Below, piece by piece: positions 26,452-35,457 of a stretch of DNA of 64,000 nucleotides. A model generated the notes under the pieces. The model saw only the letters and a list, made by a program, of their open reading frames with translations, made no database searches and was not told the DNA's origin. The stretch is from contig BJHE01000005.1 of NCBI GenBank assembly GCA_014191755.1, positions 41,253-105,252 of the forward strand, given 5' to 3'. A program made the position numbers and the translations under genes. Source of the stretch: Cyanobium sp. Its GTDB lineage: Bacteria; Cyanobacteriota; Cyanobacteriia; PCC-6307; Cyanobiaceae. Within the stretch, counting starts at the first letter, position 1, and each line of letters begins with the position of its first letter.

Positions 26452-27020
26452 GTGTATCGATCTGAGTGTTGCTTTGAGAGCTAATCTCATCAATCATAGC
26501 GCATCTGATGTCTGCGGGCGCAACCACCATGCTTGCAGGGCACTGGCCTTGAAGTCCCGCTCCATCGGGCCATGGTCAGCCATGGTCGGAACAACCTGAG
26601 CAGGCTGTAGGTGGTGACCATCACTGACCACTCGTCATTCGCCTGTTCGGCCGTGATGCTCAGTTCTCGCACCATCCGCCTCTGCGGTCCAGATGCTGGC
26701 ATGGGGTCACCCGTGAAGGCCTCGACCACTGCCCGTTCCTGGAGAACTGGGGTCCTGATCGATCCGCGACACGCATACAGAGGTTTTGTTGCTGCGCAAG
26801 ACCTGCGAGAGACAAACTGCTTGATTGTGATGTTCAACGTCTGCTCGAGCCAGACCTGGCTTTCGAATGTGGCATGCAGCCGGCAATACGACTGGCGCCT
26901 CAACCCCCTGGCAAAATGAGAGGAGATTTTATTTACTCAAGCAACGTTTCCAGAATCATGGCAGGCTGGCGTTTAAAGTGAACTGTCGGCTCACTGAACA
27001 TCCCTCGTTTACGAAGGTTT
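26452..27020. other. Divergent intergenic region between export and modification operons
   Basis: This 569-bp gap separates the minus-strand Wza-like gene from the plus-strand pyruvyltransferase. Overlapping frames of 100-140 codons exist on both strands (26490-26903 minus, 26611-26919 plus), but neither shows recognisable motifs or a convincing ribosome-binding site. It probably holds the promoters of both directions and perhaps decayed sequence. Confidence 0.5.
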
Positions 27021-28115
27021 ATGGTCCAAATCGGCTTGATGAACGCTTACAGCACTCTCAACCTTGGGGATGCTGCGATATATAGCGCATTTCGAAAGCT
27101 CTTGCCACAGGTTGATCTGGTTGCCTGCGTGCGAGACAAGCATCCAGATCCAACACTAGGAATTGACTTCCGATCTCAACGCCCCAGTGACTGCCAAGCA
27201 TACATCAGCGTCGGCGGAGACATCTTTAACAACTCACGGGAGTGGCTCGTTACAAAAGCTTTTCTGCAGAATCTGGCTGAACTGCGTAGGAACCCTCGCC
27301 ACACCATTCTCTTCGGACAATCAATACCTCGATCTTGCCACGGCCTCAGCTTCCTCCTTCTAAGCCAATGTCTTCTGAGGCTGCCTGCTGTCTGCGTAAG
27401 AGATTCAGAGAGCCATCAGCGTTTAAGCCAGGCTGGTGTTGAAGCGCGGCTCTCCTACGATACTGCTTTTGTTTTAGAGTCTTCAGTTCCAGCAATACAG
27501 AAAGCCCATGCCATTCTTAGCCAGAAAGGTATCGATCAGGCGAAAGCAGCAGTCCTTTCTGTCCGTGGCTTTGATAGCATGTACAGCCATAGTAATGACA
27601 AGTTTGTCGAGAGAATGTCACATCTCTGTCTAAGCCTACAGCACAACGGTTATCAGCCACTCATTCTGATCCAGTCTCGTGCCTACGGAGCGGATAACGA
27701 CCTTGATGTTGCCAAGACAATCCAGAGCGCTGCTCCGGGAACAGAAATTTTTGATCCATTTCTGGAGGACCGAAGTGTCCCAAGTTGGCAGCTTGCTATG
27801 GCACTTTTTACTCTAGTAGATCTCGTTATAGCCGTTCGATTTCATACAGCTGTCCTGTCACTGGCTGCTGGCCGTGTGCCTTTCCAACTCCACTACTCAA
27901 ACAAGGGCCGCGACCTCTGTAAACGGCTTGAACTTCCTGGATGTGACTTGAGCCAATTCAACCCTATCTCTGATCTGTCTGCAATAATGGCAACGTCTGG
28001 GCGCACGTTCAATCCATCACCGATCCGGGAGCAAGTCTCACGTGATTTTAGGTGGTGCCTTGATCAGCTTCCTGGAAGGTTGATGGGGGATACGATTGCA
28101 GGTGGCAAGGCGTGA
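27021..28115 (+). CDS. Polysaccharide pyruvyl transferase family protein
   Basis: This 364-aa protein has the family start (LMNAYSTLNLGDAAIYSAF), a glycine-rich YISVGGDIF segment, a CVRDSESHQRL motif, and the C-terminal LVIAVRFHTAVLSLAAGRVPF block carrying the conserved Arg-Phe-His. Such enzymes add ketal-linked pyruvate from phosphoenolpyruvate to sugars, giving the polymer negative charge. A short GAAGG lies just before the ATG. It is the first plus-strand gene of the locus. Composition matches the AT-richer half. Family call is strong; the acceptor sugar is unknown. Confidence 0.87.
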   Translation: MVQIGLMNAYSTLNLGDAAIYSAFRKLLPQVDLVACVRDKHPDPTLGIDFRSQRPSDCQAYISVGGDIFNNSREWLVTKAFLQNLAELRRNPRHTILFGQSIPRSCHGLSFLLLSQCLLRLPAVCVRDSESHQRLSQAGVEARLSYDTAFVLESSVPAIQKAHAILSQKGIDQAKAAVLSVRGFDSMYSHSNDKFVERMSHLCLSLQHNGYQPLILIQSRAYGADNDLDVAKTIQSAAPGTEIFDPFLEDRSVPSWQLAMALFTLVDLVIAVRFHTAVLSLAAGRVPFQLHYSNKGRDLCKRLELPGCDLSQFNPISDLSAIMATSGRTFNPSPIREQVSRDFRWCLDQLPGRLMGDTIAGGKA

Positions 28116-28670
28116 GGCTTCCACAGCTGCCTCAAATCTTCGGCGAAAGGTGGCTCTTTTGCGTTGATGACCTGAAGGTAGTAGCTTTGTGGTGCAAGCA
28201 GCTCGGGTGGATTTGCTTCTGCATGGGGAAGCCGGCATCTGGTTTTCAGGATCCATGCTTGTATGCACAATCAGAGATTCCTGGGTTTACATGCTCGCTT
28301 AAGAGCTCTGCATCTAACCATTCAGGCTGCGGATTGGCCCAGATCGCACCAATCGCTGCTTGCAGGATCATGGATTCGCACTAGCCTTCTGATGATCATG
28401 TCATGCCCGTACCACTACGATTGCCAATGGTTGCACAGCAGAAATCGAGATCTGTCTTCATGGGATGGCTGAAGCAACGATGAGACTTTCCTGGGTCATG
28501 CAGAGCTGCGTGCGGGCATCGATGGCATCTCTGACCGGCATGATGAAAAGAGATCAGCCGCAGCTGCAGAGTGGTGGAGATTTCCATTGGTCTTCATTTC
28601 TCTACATGAGAGCGATACACCCTCTTCATGTTCACCAACTGCGTCCATCCCGTCGCTCAGGAGATTCTTG
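28116..28670. other. Intergenic stretch with no supported gene
   Basis: A frame of 90 codons overlaps the pyruvyltransferase stop (GTGA at 28112), but its peptide is Cys/His/Ser-rich and has no family resemblance. The remainder has stops in all frames and may be a decayed gene. An AGGAG at about 28659 serves as the ribosome-binding site of the next gene. Confidence 0.45.
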
Positions 28671-29936
28671 ATGGGTTTTCTCAGCAATCTGATTCCCAAA
28701 GACCGCTTCATCCGCAACATGGGATGGATGGGAGCGGGCGAATTGGGCATTCGTGTCTCCCGCCTATTGGCTACTGTCATTCTGGCGAGGCTCCTGAGCC
28801 CGAAAGACTATGGACTGGCGGCCATTGTCTTGATGACCAATGAGTTCGTTCGGGTGTTTACACGCAATGGTATTGGTGACAAGATTGTTCAGGCTGATGC
28901 CGAGGAACTCAGCGAGGTATGCCAGACAGCATGGAGCCTGAATTGGGTCATCGGGGCCAGCCTTTGCCTGATTCAGATTGCTGCTTCCTTCGTGATCGGC
29001 AGAATTTATAATGATTCCAGCTTGATTCTGCCCATCATATTGGTGAGTTTCAGCTATCTGATCTACCCGTTTGCGATGGTCCAGACAGCATTGATCCGTC
29101 GTGAGAATAGACTCAAAATCTTTAGTCTCACCTATCTTGTCTCAGTTGTTAGCGATAATCTGTTAACTGGTGCGCTGGCTCTGCTGGGCTGGGGGATGTG
29201 GGCGATTGTGCTGCCAAAGCTTCTGGTGGCTCCAGTCTGGGTCGCCATGATGCTGAAGTTCGAAGCATGGCGCCCAGCCCGTAGGTTCACATTGAAGCGC
29301 TGGTCTAACGTCATGAGCTTTGGAAGTCGCATCCTTGGTGTGGAGTTGCTCAATACCTTTCGCGAAAGTGTGGACTACCTTCTGATTGGACGCATGATCG
29401 GCCTGAAGGCGCTTGGAGTCTATTATTTTGCCTTTAATGCTGGGCTCGGCCTTAGCATCAGTGTGATTAGTGCTCTTTCTATCTCTCTCTATTCAGATTT
29501 CTGTGATGTTCGAACTGTGCCGCAACTGTTGAGGCAGAGATTCAATAAAAACCTTTTCACAATTGCCAAAGTGATGGTGCCATTGGTCTTTCTTCAGTGC
29601 AGCCTGGCACCCTTTTATGTTCCTATTATCTTCGGACCCAAGTGGGTCGATGAAGGCGCATTACCAATACTCATTCTGATCTGTATGTCGGCTTTGTCGC
29701 GTCCCTTTGCCGTTGCGTCATCTATGCTCTTCCGTGCAGTTGGGCTGCCGCAGGTTGATCTGAATTGGAATATCGGCTTTACCATTGCATTAACTATTGC
29801 CATCTTGGTTGGCACTCACTGGGGTATCCTTGGCGTTGCAATCGCCGTAGTTGCGACTCATCTAACGCTCCAGCCAATCTATGTTCTGATGGCCAAAGGT
29901 TTTCTCAATCGGCGGGGACATGAGCTGCCGGCTTGA
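28671..29936 (+). CDS. Wzx-like polysaccharide flippase
   Basis: This is a 421-aa integral membrane protein with about twelve helices of the MOP/PST superfamily. Flippases move lipid-linked repeat units across the inner membrane. Family-like features are the GELGIRVSRLLATVILARLL first helix with its following LSPKDYGLAAIVLM loop, and a symmetric second half. The ATG at 28671 has an AGGAG ribosome-binding site 8 bp upstream; the frame extends to 28587 but the extra 28 residues are not membrane-like. With the Wzy-like and Wzz-like genes it completes a Wzx/Wzy-type pathway. Confidence 0.85.
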   Translation: MGFLSNLIPKDRFIRNMGWMGAGELGIRVSRLLATVILARLLSPKDYGLAAIVLMTNEFVRVFTRNGIGDKIVQADAEELSEVCQTAWSLNWVIGASLCLIQIAASFVIGRIYNDSSLILPIILVSFSYLIYPFAMVQTALIRRENRLKIFSLTYLVSVVSDNLLTGALALLGWGMWAIVLPKLLVAPVWVAMMLKFEAWRPARRFTLKRWSNVMSFGSRILGVELLNTFRESVDYLLIGRMIGLKALGVYYFAFNAGLGLSISVISALSISLYSDFCDVRTVPQLLRQRFNKNLFTIAKVMVPLVFLQCSLAPFYVPIIFGPKWVDEGALPILILICMSALSRPFAVASSMLFRAVGLPQVDLNWNIGFTIALTIAILVGTHWGILGVAIAVVATHLTLQPIYVLMAKGFLNRRGHELPA

Positions 29937-30294
29937 CGCTGATTTATGGGATTTTAAAATTGCAGCTGCTTCCTTTCACCACCACGAGGCCTTAGTCGGG
30001 AGTTGTCCCGTATACTCTGGCGCTTTCCAGCAATGTTAAGTGCTCAGCCTGTGTCGTCCTCTCGTAATGGCGGGGTGTAGGCAGATCTGATCTGCTTGCT
30101 ATCGGCATGGTCCCATCAGCCACTGTTGGGGTTCGCGTACCCTGCCGCACGGGATTGGAAAGCACAGCTGGTAGACTTAGGGAGTTCTTAATACCTACTA
30201 AGTGTTTGCTGTCAACTGGTCATTCTGCTTGGCCTGCATCAACTCGCTCGGCTATGGTGAATATGAACGACTGCGCCTTGTACAATGGTTTATC
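29937..30294. other. Intergenic or decayed stretch before the GT8 remnant
   Basis: No supported gene is visible. An 83-codon frame at 30107-30358 has no family resemblance. A short open stretch near 30240-30300 (LGYGEYERLRLVQWFIRY) looks protein-like and may be the last piece of another broken gene. Confidence 0.4.
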
Positions 30295-31210
30295 AGGTAT
30301 TCGTGGCAACTGCTATGTATCTCTAGGGCGCAGCAGGCTCCGTGCGCGCTCCTCTTGAAACCTGCAGTGAAACCCTGAATGTCTTTCTAATCAACATTGA
30401 CTTGTCCACGGAGGATAAACAGCAACTCTTAAGCTCTTGGCAGGCATCTAATCTTGGTAAACTTAAGTTCTTTGATTTTTTTATTTTGACCTGTTGACTG
30501 GCTTTCGGGCCACTATGCTTGTCAATAGCAAATCCACATACGCACGCTTTTTCATTTCTGAGTATCTAGAAGGTGTTTCCCTTTATATTTAATTGGATGC
30601 CGATCTGATCTTTTACTTAGATCTTATTGCCTTCCAAAACCTTGATCTCCATGGTAAATCAACTGCTTGTTTAATGCATGGGGTTACTTCCACGCCTGAT
30701 CAGTAACAGCGGCTCTGGAATATGCTACAGCTGACTAACCCTGAAGGCTATTTCGGCTCCGGGGTTGTTGTAAACGATCTCGACGCTTTGCGCCTTCGTG
30801 AGATCCAATTCAAGGCCCTTTGTATTGCAAAAGAGCAGCATGCCTTACCCGGCCTGATGGGCCACGATGCCCTGAATATGGCCCTGGTGGTCGACTGGTT
30901 GACCCTTGATCCGAAATGGAATACCTCCAAGGGCAAAGCAAGTGCTGGTTTCTCAGATGGAATCATCCACTTCTTGGGTAAAGTGAAGCCCTGGCATGAG
31001 GATTATGCTGGAAACTCCAAGGAGGAATGGTTTGCGATATTAGATCGAACCGCATTCGCTAGTCAGCGTCCCGCCAAGCTCATGGGAATAGCAGCTGCCT
31101 ATAAGAAATCTAGCCGTTCTATCCCTACCGTCGATATAGTTCGAGCCAAGCTTCGGCGCCTTATTCGATCAAATTTATGGTTCACCCGGTGTATTCTCGT
31201 GTCAAGGGTC
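30295..31210 (+). pseudogene. GT8-family glycosyltransferase, degraded
   Basis: Pieces of one glycosyltransferase family 8 gene are spread over two frames. In the first, VFVATAMYL, a TAG, then LNVFLINIDLSTEDKQQLL are recognisable as the N-terminal strand region. After a frameshift in a T-rich run near 30480, the second frame gives STYARFFISEYLEGVSLYI, a TAA at about 30593, then LDADLIFYLDL (the metal-binding DxD region), another TAA at about 30705, and finally PEGYFGSGVVVNDLD, LDPKWNTSKG and IIHFLGKVKPWH, the classical GT8 C-terminal blocks. At least three in-frame stops and one frameshift make it a pseudogene. It would once have added a sugar to the polymer repeat. Confidence 0.8.
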
Positions 31211-31506
31211 TTTCTCTGTGCTTCTCAGGTACACTCTTGCTTGTCAGGTTTCTGCCTGCGGAGTCCATAACGCTTGTTCCACTATTGCCTCGAACCTACT
31301 CAATGCCAGCGTGGCATCAACCCTCTGTGCGGTGCACAGAGTCATTGGCTCTGGCCGCCCTGGGGAGCAACTCATGCAGTTCGTAAAGTCCCCCCTGGAT
31401 CCATTGTCATCTCTGTTGATCATGAGATAATGGAATTGGCAAGCTGCTTGTTCAACACATCGGCTCTCGCCTTCGCGGATGATGATCCTGATTCTTTTTC
31501 ACTGCC

Positions 31507-32337
31507 ATGCCAGAGCCTGTGAAAATTTACGCAATTTGTCTGATCAAGAACGAAGCGGATGTTATAGCGGACTGCCTTAGGCATGCCGTTCAGTTCTGCG
31601 ATCGTATCTTTGTTCTGGATAACGGCAGTACGGATGGCAGCTGGGAGATTGTTCATTCCTTGGCCTCCATCCACGAGCAAATAGTCGTAGAGGGGCAGCT
31701 CAAGGAAACATTTCGAGATGGCATGCGCTCCATCGTTTATAACAGGCACCATCGTGAGCTATCTGATCACGACTGGTGGCTACGGCTGGATGCTGATGAA
31801 TTCCTGGTCGGAGACCCGCGACCAGTCCTTGCGAAGGCCAACCGCGAGCATGCAGATTTTGTGACTGCATGGCAGCTTCAGTTCTATTACACGGACGCTG
31901 ACTTCAGGCATTGGGAAACCGAAAAACTATCTCTTGATTTCCCAATCACGCAAAGGCGTAGATTTTACTCGATAAACTGGAGGGAATTCCGTTTCTTCCG
32001 CAATCAACGTGACCCTGCATGGGTGGAAGATCAGGCTCCACAATGGCCCAATGGGCTTACAAGGGTTTGTTCGGAGAGAATCTTCAATCGCCACTACTCC
32101 TATCGAACCCCCGATCAGATCAAGGGGAAGCTGAAGTCGCTTCTGGGTCATGCCCAGTTCAGGCACGTTGGCTCCGGGGACTGGACAAGCAGGATTGTTC
32201 CGGCAAAGGGCTTGCATTTCTACCATGAAGGAATCCCTCCAAGGTTGAATCAGTTCAACTACTATCGAAAGCGTCTGCGTATGGTACACATCACACTCTG
32301 TGGGCGCCTGAAGCGCATCCTCCGCAGGTCTCGCTGA
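31507..32337 (+). CDS. Family 2 glycosyltransferase (Glyco_tranf_2_4-like)
   Basis: This 276-aa cytoplasmic protein begins with AICLIKNEADVIADCLRHA, followed by VLDNGSTDGSWEIV (nucleotide-binding Asp) and WWLRLDADEFL (the DxD metal site). The later region is rich in aromatic and basic residues, and the FYHEGIPPRLNQFNYYRKRL segment is common in this branch. It probably transfers a sugar during repeat unit assembly. The start ATG at 31507 directly precedes the fold. It lies near the boundary where composition changes from AT-richer to GC-rich. Confidence 0.83.
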   Translation: MPEPVKIYAICLIKNEADVIADCLRHAVQFCDRIFVLDNGSTDGSWEIVHSLASIHEQIVVEGQLKETFRDGMRSIVYNRHHRELSDHDWWLRLDADEFLVGDPRPVLAKANREHADFVTAWQLQFYYTDADFRHWETEKLSLDFPITQRRRFYSINWREFRFFRNQRDPAWVEDQAPQWPNGLTRVCSERIFNRHYSYRTPDQIKGKLKSLLGHAQFRHVGSGDWTSRIVPAKGLHFYHEGIPPRLNQFNYYRKRLRMVHITLCGRLKRILRRSR

Positions 32338-32397
32338 CAACCACCGCAGCCCAGCTCCTGGAACTCATGACAAGTTATCCGATCTAATTGCGCCGTC

Positions 32398-34482
32398 GTG
32401 ACAGCACCAGCTCTGAAACCTGACGATCCCGACATCTCAGTGGTGGTACCAGTTTTCAACGCGGCTCCCCATCTGCTGGCAACCCTCCGCACCGTTCAAC
32501 AACAAACTCTCAGCAACTGGGAACTGATCGCTGTCGATGACGGCTCGACCGATGCAAGCGCCAGCCTCGTCGCCGAACTGGCCCAGTCGGACCATCGAAT
32601 TCGTTTGGTGCGGCAGGCAAACGCTGGCGTTTCGATCGCTCGCAACCGCGGCGTTGCCGCCTGCCGCGCCCCGCTGATCGCCTTCCTTGATGCCGACGAC
32701 CTCTGGCACCCCGACAAGCTTCTTGCCCACCTGGAGCGTCATCAGGCCGATGGCGACCTGGGTGTGAGTTTTGCCCGGGTGGAGTTCCTCACCCCAGCTG
32801 GACGGCCCACGGGGCTGGTGGCCTCCCATCCGCAGCTGCCGCTGCGGCCGCCGGACCTGCTCTGCGAGAACCCCACCACCACCACCTCGAACTGGGTGCT
32901 GCGGCGGGAGGTCTTCGAGGCGGTGGGAGGATTTCTAGAGGGGCTGAGCTATTCGGAGGATCTCGAGTGGCTGCTGCGTGTGATCTGCGATGGCCGCTGG
33001 CGGATCGAACCGATCGATCGGGTTCTCACCTACTACCGCACATCCGCCGGTGGCCTCTCCTCCAGCCTCGAGAAGATGGAGGAGGGCTGGCTCCGGCTGA
33101 TCGGCGAGGCTCGCCGCTACGCCCCGGAGCTGGTTGCAGCTCACTTCGCCGCCGCCCAGGCCGTGCACCTGCGCTACCTGGCCCGCCGTTCGCTGCGGCT
33201 TCGGGGAGATCCGGCCCAGGGTGTTGACTTCATGGTGAGGGCCCTGCAATCCGATCTCCCTCGGCTCCTGCGGGAACCCCATCGCACCTCCCCCACTGCC
33301 CTGGCGGTGCTGGGCCGCCTTCTCATCCATCGCGCCCGAGCGCCGCTGGCCTCTCCTGCCCCCCCCACTCCTTTCATCCATGCCGATGGTCCGACCCGCC
33401 CTGATGCCGTGAGCCGCCCCGATTTCCCCGCCACCCTGGTGTCCGTGGTGATGCCCCTTTACAACTCCGCCGCCACCGTGCGGGCTAGTCTGGAGTCGGT
33501 GATGGCGCAGACTTACACCAACCTCGAGATCCTGGTGGTGGACGATGGCTCCACCGATGAGGGGGTGGCGCTCTGTCGCAGCACCGAAGATCCGCGCCTT
33601 CGCATCGTCCAGCAGAAGAATCGTGGCCTTGCGGGAGCACGCAACACGGGTATCCGTGAATCCTCCGGCTCGTTCGTGGCCTTCCTCGACAGCGACGATC
33701 TCTGGCTGCCGGAGAAGATCCAGCGTCATGTGGATCACCTGTGCGCCCATCCAGAGGTGGGCGTGAGCTATTCCTGCTCCGCCTTCATCGATGGAGCCGG
33801 CAAATCCCTGGGCATCTACCAGACCCCGGCCCTGCACCACATCACGCCGGATCTGATCCTTTGCCGCAACCCGATCAGCAATGGCTCCTGCGTGGTGCTC
33901 CGCCGCCAGGTGCTTGACGGCATCCGCTTCGAGGCGAATCTCTACGGCACGACGGAGAGTTACTGGTTCGACGACTCCTTCCGACAGTCGGAGGACATCG
34001 AGTGCTGGATCCGCATCGCTCTCCAGACCAGCTGGCAGATCGAGGGCATCGGCGAGGCGCTCACCCTCTACCGGGTGAGCAGCGGCGGCCTCTCGGCGAA
34101 CATCGAGAAGCAGTTCGCCAGCTGGCAGAGGGTTCTCGACAAGACCGCCACCTATGCGCCCGACTTCATCGCCCGCCACGGCCGCAGGGCCCGTGGCTAT
34201 CAGCTCCGCTACCTCGCCCGACGGGCCATCCAGGAGCGACAGCCCCGAGTGGGGGTGCGGCTGGTCCACCAGTCCATCGGCACCTACCCCAGGCAGCTTC
34301 TGGAGGAGCCTTTCCGCACCCTGATCACTCTGGCGGCGGGCTATCTCGGCGTGCTGCTGCCGGCCTCCCTCCATAGCCTGCTGGAGCGGGTCATGATGCG
34401 GGTCATCGGAGCGATGCAGCGTCTCAGGATCGATGCAAGCGCCAGACGCCATCCGGACAGCCGCGCCAGCAAAGGGGCCTGA
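32398..34482 (+). CDS. Tandem two-domain family 2 glycosyltransferase
   Basis: The 694-aa protein has two complete GT2 modules. Module one (about residues 12-300) shows ISVVVPVFNAAPHLLATL, VDDGSTDASAS and FLDADDLWHP. Module two (about 342-640) shows VSVVMPLYNSAATVRASL, VDDGSTDEGVAL and FLDSDDLWLP. Each ends with a similar tail (YYRTSAGGLSSSLEKMEEGW versus YRVSSGGLSANIEKQFASW), and both are followed by LRYLARR. This points to an internal duplication. Two sugars could be added in sequence, or one module may be specialised. The GTG at 32398 is the only reasonable start. The gene is GC-rich like the core genome. Confidence 0.85.
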   Translation: MTAPALKPDDPDISVVVPVFNAAPHLLATLRTVQQQTLSNWELIAVDDGSTDASASLVAELAQSDHRIRLVRQANAGVSIARNRGVAACRAPLIAFLDADDLWHPDKLLAHLERHQADGDLGVSFARVEFLTPAGRPTGLVASHPQLPLRPPDLLCENPTTTTSNWVLRREVFEAVGGFLEGLSYSEDLEWLLRVICDGRWRIEPIDRVLTYYRTSAGGLSSSLEKMEEGWLRLIGEARRYAPELVAAHFAAAQAVHLRYLARRSLRLRGDPAQGVDFMVRALQSDLPRLLREPHRTSPTALAVLGRLLIHRARAPLASPAPPTPFIHADGPTRPDAVSRPDFPATLVSVVMPLYNSAATVRASLESVMAQTYTNLEILVVDDGSTDEGVALCRSTEDPRLRIVQQKNRGLAGARNTGIRESSGSFVAFLDSDDLWLPEKIQRHVDHLCAHPEVGVSYSCSAFIDGAGKSLGIYQTPALHHITPDLILCRNPISNGSCVVLRRQVLDGIRFEANLYGTTESYWFDDSFRQSEDIECWIRIALQTSWQIEGIGEALTLYRVSSGGLSANIEKQFASWQRVLDKTATYAPDFIARHGRRARGYQLRYLARRAIQERQPRVGVRLVHQSIGTYPRQLLEEPFRTLITLAAGYLGVLLPASLHSLLERVMMRVIGAMQRLRIDASARRHPDSRASKGA

Positions 34483-34486
34483 GGCG

Positions 34487-34972
34487 ATGAAAGTTCTGCT
34501 CGTGTGTTCCTCCGGCGGTCATTTCAAGGGACTCTTCCAGTTGGAGCAGTTCTGGAGCCGCCACTCCCGCCGCTGGGTCACCTTCGAAACTCCCACCACC
34601 CGCATGGCCCTCGAAGGCGAGCAGGTGCACTGGGCCTACAGCCCCACCAACCGCAATCTGCCGAACCTGCTGCGCAATACGCTCCTCTCATGGAGTGTTC
34701 TGCTCCACCACAGGCCCGACCTGATCCTCTCCACCGGCGCCGGCGTGGCCGTTCCCTTCCTGATCCTGGGCAAGCTGCTGGGCCACCGCACCGTCTTCGT
34801 GGAGTCGATCACCCGGATCGAGACCCTCAGCCTCTCGGCCCGCCTGGCGCTTCCCTTCATTGATGTGCTCTACGTGCACTGGCCGCAGCTGCAGACCCGC
34901 TACCCCCGAGCCGAGCTGATCGGGGCCGGCTCCAGAGCTGCGGTCGCCCCGGCCCAGGATGTGGCCCGATGA
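34487..34972 (+). CDS. Alg14/PssD-like glycosyltransferase subunit
   Basis: This 161-aa protein starts LLVCSSGGHFKGLFQLEQF, the Alg14-type Rossmann opening, and continues with LILSTGAGVAVPFLILGKLLG and VFVESITRIETLS. In eukaryotes and in bacterial PssD/PssE pairs, the Alg14-type subunit anchors the Alg13-type catalytic subunit at the membrane. The partner gene overlaps its stop (ATGA at 34969). It starts 4 bp after the tandem glycosyltransferase stop. The pair probably adds the second sugar of the repeat unit. Confidence 0.85.
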   Translation: MKVLLVCSSGGHFKGLFQLEQFWSRHSRRWVTFETPTTRMALEGEQVHWAYSPTNRNLPNLLRNTLLSWSVLLHHRPDLILSTGAGVAVPFLILGKLLGHRTVFVESITRIETLSLSARLALPFIDVLYVHWPQLQTRYPRAELIGAGSRAAVAPAQDVAR

Positions 34973-35457
34973 TCCTGGTCACCGTGGGCACCGAGAAGTT
35001 TCCCTTCGACCGGCTGATGCACTGGATCGAGGAACTGATGGAGGCCGATCTGCTCGGGGAGGAGGTGGTGGTGCAGTACGGCACCTGCACGGTGCTCCCC
35101 GCAGGCTCGAAGGTGTATCGCCTCATGCGTGAGACAGAGTTCCGGGCCCTGATCCAGCAGGCGCGGGTGGTGGTGGCCCACTGCGGTGAGGGCACCGTGC
35201 TGCTGCTGGACGCCATGGAGACCCCTTTCATCCTCGTGCCCCGCAGCCAGCGCTACCGAGAGCATGTGGACGATCACCAGGTGGAGCTGGCCCAGGCGAT
35301 GGCCTCCATGGGAGTCCCGATCGCCTGGGGGCCGGCCGATCTCGTGCGTTTCCTGGCGGAACCCCGCAAGGTGTCGATCAGCGATCTGTCGGTGGCCGCG
35401 GCCCAGGTGGTCTGCAACCGCCTCGAGCAGCGTTTCCCAGCCTTGGGCCCGGCATGA
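34969..35457 (+). CDS. Alg13/PssE-like glycosyltransferase subunit
   Basis: The 162-aa protein has the Alg13 pattern: ILVTVGTEKFPFDRLMHWIE at the start, VVVAHCGEGTVLLLDAMETP (the donor-binding glycine loop with its His), and FILVPRSQRYREHVDDHQVELA. It pairs with the Alg14-like product encoded just upstream with a 4-base ATGA overlap. Its own stop overlaps the next gene start by the same ATGA arrangement, so three genes are translationally chained. The donor sugar is not evident. Confidence 0.87.
   Translation: MILVTVGTEKFPFDRLMHWIEELMEADLLGEEVVVQYGTCTVLPAGSKVYRLMRETEFRALIQQARVVVAHCGEGTVLLLDAMETPFILVPRSQRYREHVDDHQVELAQAMASMGVPIAWGPADLVRFLAEPRKVSISDLSVAAAQVVCNRLEQRFPALGPA

Noticed and set aside
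26490..26919. Open frames of 137 and 102 codons on opposite strands upstream of the Wza-like gene
   Set aside because: No family motifs, no ribosome-binding sites, and the frames overlap each other; they fit chance frames in a long promoter region.
28112..28384. A 90-codon frame with GTGA overlap after the pyruvyltransferase
   Set aside because: The overlap is suggestive but the peptide is Cys/Ser/His-rich without any recognisable fold, and the sequence beyond is full of stops.
31218..31522. Several overlapping frames of 69-82 codons before the GT2 gene
   Set aside because: All are short, mutually overlapping and without motifs; the stretch probably contains decayed coding DNA, but no gene can be named.
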